Origin: DASRIA01 sp963724065
GTDB taxonomy: Bacteria; Actinomycetota; Thermoleophilia; Solirubrobacterales; JBBDJG01
Assembly (NCBI GenBank): GCA_963724065.1
Contig: CAVRTB010000006.1
Location: 186,001 to 250,000, forward strand
DNA length: 64,000 bases
Reading direction: 5' to 3'
Below the pieces are notes generated by a model that was not told the DNA's origin, did not search any database, and saw only the letters and a list, made by a program, of their open reading frames with translations. Position 1 is the stretch's first letter; each line of letters begins with the position of its first letter. This document shows positions 58,912 through 64,000 of the stretch, piece after piece. The translations under genes were made by a program, and so were the position numbers.

Positions 58912-60261
58912 TTGGCTGACGCACCCAAGACTCCCCAGGACGTAGCCGCGATCTGCGACGAGCGCGACGTGCGCTTCATCCGCCTCTGGTTCACCGACAT
59001 CCTGGGCCAGCTCAAGAGCTTCTCGATCAACCGTGCCGAGCTGGACGACGCCTTCGAGGGCGGGATGGGCTTCGACGGGTCCTCGATCACCGGGTTCAAC
59101 CCGATCGAGGAGTCCGACATGATCGCGATGCCCGATCCATCGACCTTCAACATCCTCCCGTGGCGCCCCGAGGACAAGGCGACGGGCCGGATGTTCTGCG
59201 ACGTGCAGGTGCCCGGCGGCGAGCCCTACGAGGGCGACCCGCGCTGGGTGATGCGCCGCGCGCTCGAGCGGATGCGGGGGATGGGCTTCGACCAGTTCAA
59301 CATCGGGCCCGAGCTCGAGTACTTCTACTTCCGCTCGTCGGAGACCAACGGCGGCCCGCCGCAGGTGCTCGACAAGGGCGGGTACTTCGACCTCACGACG
59401 CTCGACGCCGGCTCGGACCTGCGCCGCGAGACGGTGCTCGCGCTCGAGCAGCTCGGCATCCACGTCGAGTACTCCCACCACGAGGTGGGCCCCTCGCAGC
59501 ACGAGGTCGACATGCGCTACGCGGACGCGCTGAAGATGTGCGACGACTGCATGACGTATCGCATCACCGTGAAGGAGTACGCGATGAAGTACGGCTTCTA
59601 CGCAACCTTCATGCCGAAGCCGCTCTACGGTGAGAACGGGTCCGGCATGCATGTCCACCAGTCGCTGTTCAAGGGCGGCCGCAACGCGTTCTACGACGCC
59701 AACGACCAGTTCTACCTCTCGGACGTGGCGAAGTCGTTCATCGCCGGCCAGCTCAAGCACGCGCGCGAGATCTCCGCGCTGTTCGCGCAGTGGGTCAACT
59801 CGTACAAGCGGCTCGTCCCGGGCTACGAGGCACCGGTGTACGTCGCCTGGTCTCGGCGCAACCGGTCGGCGCTCATCCGGGTGCCGCTCTACCACCCCGG
59901 CAGGGAGCAGGCGACACGCTGCGAGATCCGCAGCCCCGATCCCTCGTGCAACCCGTACCTGTGCTTCTCGGCGCTGCTGCAGGCCGGGCTCGAGGGCATC
60001 GAGAAGGGCTACGAGCTGCCCGAGCCGATGGAGCGCAACCTCTACCACCTCTCCCCGGACGAGCGCAAGAAGCTGGGCATCGAGCAGTTGCCCGAGACGC
60101 TCGGCGAGGCGATCGAGATCGCGTCGGAGTCCGAGCTGATCCTGAAGACGCTCGGCGAGCACGTGTTCACGCGCTTCGTCGAGATCAAGCGCCAGGAGTG
60201 GGAGGACTACCGCACGCAGCTCTCCGCCTGGGAGCTGGAGAAGTACCTGCCGGTCCTGTAG
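58912..60261 (+). CDS. glnA: Glutamine synthetase, type I
   Basis: Makes glutamine from glutamate, ammonia and ATP. It has 449 residues from TTG 58912, well supported by AGGAGGAGCC. MGFDGSSITGFNPIEESDM, GPELEYFYF, HHEVGPSQHEVDMRY, NGSGMHVHQSLF and NRSALIRVP are GSI hallmarks. The length suits the shorter GSI-alpha group, which is feedback-inhibited rather than adenylylated, although a Tyr is present in NLYHLSPDERK at the usual position. It converges on the aldo/keto reductase with a 16-bp gap. Confidence 0.96.
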   Translation: MADAPKTPQDVAAICDERDVRFIRLWFTDILGQLKSFSINRAELDDAFEGGMGFDGSSITGFNPIEESDMIAMPDPSTFNILPWRPEDKATGRMFCDVQVPGGEPYEGDPRWVMRRALERMRGMGFDQFNIGPELEYFYFRSSETNGGPPQVLDKGGYFDLTTLDAGSDLRRETVLALEQLGIHVEYSHHEVGPSQHEVDMRYADALKMCDDCMTYRITVKEYAMKYGFYATFMPKPLYGENGSGMHVHQSLFKGGRNAFYDANDQFYLSDVAKSFIAGQLKHAREISALFAQWVNSYKRLVPGYEAPVYVAWSRRNRSALIRVPLYHPGREQATRCEIRSPDPSCNPYLCFSALLQAGLEGIEKGYELPEPMERNLYHLSPDERKKLGIEQLPETLGEAIEIASESELILKTLGEHVFTRFVEIKRQEWEDYRTQLSAWELEKYLPVL

Positions 60262-60277
60262 GGGGAGCGAATACCCG

Positions 60278-61104
60278 CTACGCGGCGGGCTGCTCGGCTT
60301 CCAGGGACGCGATCTCCGTGTCCGTGAGGGCGAGCGCCGCCGCGGCGACGTTCTGCTCGAGGTGCTCGACCGACGTCGTTCCCGGGATCGGCAACATCGA
60401 CGGCGAGCGGTTCAGCAGCCACGCGAGGGCCACCTGCCCCGGGGTGGCGCCGTGCGCGTCGGCGACACTGCGCAGCGCGCCGCCGGACTGCGCAAGCTCC
60501 CCGCCCGCGAGTGGCCACCATGGCATGTAGGCCATGCCTTCGCGCTCGCAGAACGCCACCTCGGCGTCGCTGCGGCGGTGCTTGAGGCTGAAGCGGTTCT
60601 GGACCGAGACGACCGGCGCCGCGCGCCGCGCCAGCTCCAGCTGCTCACCGAACACGTTCGAGACGCCGATCTCGCGGATCTTGCCCTCGCGGCGCAGCTC
60701 ATCGAGCGCTCCGACAGACTCCGCGATCGGGACGCCGGGATCGGGCATGTGCAGCTGGTAGACGTCGATCGTGTCGACGCGCAGGCGTGCGAGGCTGCGC
60801 TCGCAGGCCTCACGCAGATAGGCCGGCTGGCCGTTCGCCGTCGGCGTGCCGTCGACGAGCGTCTGGCCCCCCTTGGTCGCGATCGTCAGCTCCTGCGGGT
60901 AGGGATGCAGCACGCCGGCGATCGCGGCCTCGCTGTTGCCGTACACGTCGGCGGTGTCGATCAGGGTCACGCCCAGCTCGAGCGCCCGTCGCAGCAGCGC
61001 GCCGTGGTGGTCGGGATCCTGGACGAAGCGCGCGCCGAACCCGATCCGGTTGACGCTCAAAGCGCCGAGCGCGATCGAGCCGGCGGATGCGGCCGGCGCT
61101 GCGC

Positions 61105-61108
<4 letters not shown>
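60278..61108 (-). CDS. Aldo/keto reductase
   Basis: NADPH-dependent TIM-barrel reductase, 276 residues from GTG 61108. The catalytic tetrad is visible: Asp and Tyr in LIDTADVYGNSE, Lys in ELTIATKGG, His in VYQLHMPDPG. IGVSNVFGEQLELAR and LLNRSPSMLPIPGTTSVEHL are the substrate and cofactor loops. The frame is open upstream, but the GTG gives the normal N-terminus and overlaps the preceding stop (GTGA). Substrate unknown. Confidence 0.92.
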
Positions 61109-63108
<2,000 letters not shown>

Positions 63109-63114
63109 GCGCCG

Positions 63115-64000
63115 TCAGTTACCCATCAGGTCTGCCGCAAACGCCTCGAACGCGTCGAGGTATCGCCCTAGGTGCTCGTCCGTGTGCGCGATCGACAACG
63201 TCCATTCCTCCTCCACGCCGGGCGTCATGAAGATGCCGTGGTTCATGTGGTACAGCCACGCGAGCGTCGAGAGGTCGTCGTCGACCTTGGTGAGGTAGTC
63301 GCGGTACTCGCGCAGGCGCTCGGACGCGAACACGACGCATCCCTTCGCGCCCAGGCCCTCCGTGTAGCACGGCAGCGAATGGCGCGTGATGATCTCGTCG
63401 CAGCCGCGCCTGAGCTGCTCGTTGGCTGACTCGAGCCTCGCGTACGCATCGTCCGTGAGCACCTCGGTGAGCGTCGCGTGCGCCGCGGCCATCACGAGCG
63501 GGTTGCCGTTGAACGTGCCGTACTGGTGGACGGTGCCGTCCGCGATCACGACGGCAAGCTCCTCGGTCATACCGATTGCCCCACCCGGCAGGCCCCCGCA
63601 GCTCGCCTTCGCCAGAGTGACCATGTCGGGAGTCACGCCGAAGCGCTGCGTCGCGCCCCCGGGCGAGATCGTCGCGCCCGTCTTGACCTCGTCGAACACG
63701 AGCTTCACGCCGTGCTCGGAGGTGATGCGCCGAACGTCCTCGAGGTAGCCGTCGACGGGCGGCACGATGTTGATGTTCATCATCGCCGGCTCCATGATCA
63801 GCGCGGCGACCTTGCCGTCGAGGCGCTCGAGCACGCTCGCGAGCGCGGCTGCGTCGTTGAACGGAACCGAGCGCGTCAGCTCCGTGATCGCACGCGGATA
63901 GCCCGCCCCATAGGGCACGCTCACTGGGTCCTCGCGGTCGCCGAGCTCTTCGAGCGAGGGGTATACCGACACCATCACGGCGTCGTGATGGCCGTGATAG
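63115..64000 (-). CDS. Class III aminotransferase, GSAM-like (5' truncated by window edge)
   Basis: PLP-dependent aminotransferase; about 295 C-terminal residues are in the window and the frame runs off the right edge at 64000 with YHGHHDAVMVSVYPSLEEL. It has LIMEPAMMNINIVPPVDGYL, the PLP Asp in KLVFDEVKTGATIS, and the Schiff-base Lys in TLAKASCGGLPGGAIGM. It resembles glutamate-1-semialdehyde 2,1-aminomutase, but QYGTFNGNPLVMAAAHATL differs from the HemL consensus, so another amino donor is likely. It lies 6 bp upstream of the DUF255 gene. Confidence 0.85.
   Translation of the reverse strand, partial: YHGHHDAVMVSVYPSLEELGDREDPVSVPYGAGYPRAITELTRSVPFNDAAALASVLERLDGKVAALIMEPAMMNINIVPPVDGYLEDVRRITSEHGVKLVFDEVKTGATISPGGATQRFGVTPDMVTLAKASCGGLPGGAIGMTEELAVVIADGTVHQYGTFNGNPLVMAAAHATLTEVLTDDAYARLESANEQLRRGCDEIITRHSLPCYTEGLGAKGCVVFASERLREYRDYLTKVDDDLSTLAWLYHMNHGIFMTPGVEEEWTLSIAHTDEHLGRYLDAFEAFAADLMGN

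Overview
The window is about 70% G+C and densely coded on both strands. Its gene content points to a soil-type actinobacterium: two WS/DGAT wax-ester/triacylglycerol synthases, paired YrbE permeases, OpcA, a GAAC-N4-GTTC LexA box, a c-di-AMP (ydaO) riboswitch before a cell-wall gene, many TetR regulators and many ATGA/GTGA start-stop overlaps. The ferritin-like/TatAC block and a C-terminal domain ending in SSGCP suggest Thermoleophilia (Solirubrobacterales). That placement is inference, because no rRNA or other phylogenetic marker lies in the window.

Layout. 1-6.6 kb: 3' end of a CPA1 Na+/H+ antiporter, a WS/DGAT, a PucR-type regulator, an SDR with a coupled UBP zinc-finger protein, and an acyl-CoA-dehydrogenase-like flavoprotein. 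6.6-10.4 kb: a coupled operon of CurA-type reductase, phosphoglucose isomerase and ROK glucokinase. 10.4-14.6 kb: a TetR protein with an unusual C-terminal fusion, two YrbE/MlaE permeases without MCE proteins, and a second WS/DGAT. 14.5-22.2 kb: a DUF559/AbiEi-like gene, a TetR gene divergent from an R2-like di-iron/SCP2 fusion with a large operator between them, a 162-nt palindrome, a secreted FnIII-GH18 protein, PepSY, OsmC, and a DrrAB-type ABC exporter. 22.2-29.4 kb: the pentose-phosphate pathway (zwf-opcA; rpiA divergent from tkt-gnd-pgl). 29.6-35.4 kb: thiolase with a repeat-bearing leader, a Baeyer-Villiger-type monooxygenase, a VOC protein and an MMPL transporter. 35.4-38.8 kb: a RidA remnant, a two-component system and a polytopic membrane protein. 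38.9-44.9 kb: YeeE transporter, a small membrane protein, a cytochrome b-molybdopterin oxidoreductase fusion, two glycosyltransferase-like genes, a probable dTDP-L-rhamnose 4-epimerase and an MTA-phosphorylase-like protein. 45.0-48.5 kb: two exported ferritin-like proteins, a cupredoxin lipoprotein, TatA, TatC, a decayed third ferritin paralogue and tRNA-Leu(GAG). 48.5-55.9 kb: ECF sigma factor with SnoaL tail, VOC protein, lexA with its SOS box, a small Cys4 protein, an MFS transporter whose 3' end runs into rnpB, aconitase, and a cysteine-less DksA/TraR-like protein. 55.9-64 kb: c-di-AMP riboswitch and RlpA-like protein, a cysteine-less carboxymuconolactone-decarboxylase-family protein, an HxlR regulator with no visible start codon behind a strong hairpin, SnoaL and ABM proteins, glutamine synthetase, aldo/keto reductase, a DUF255 thioredoxin-domain protein, and a 5'-truncated class III aminotransferase.

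How the genes work together. Glucokinase, Pgi, Zwf/OpcA, Pgl, Gnd, RpiA and Tkt cover glucose entry and almost the whole pentose-phosphate cycle. Transaldolase is missing from the window, although Pgi resembles the C-terminal half of transaldolase-Pgi fusions. Neutral-lipid synthesis (two WS/DGATs), acyl-CoA chemistry (thiolase, ACAD-like), possible lipid uptake (YrbE) and an SCP2-fused di-iron protein suggest lipid storage and turnover. The most interesting less-described units are the TetR-SSGCP/YrbE/WS-DGAT block, the molybdopterin/deoxysugar block, and the ferritin-like/cupredoxin/TatAC block with its degenerate twin-arginine signals and a decaying paralogue.
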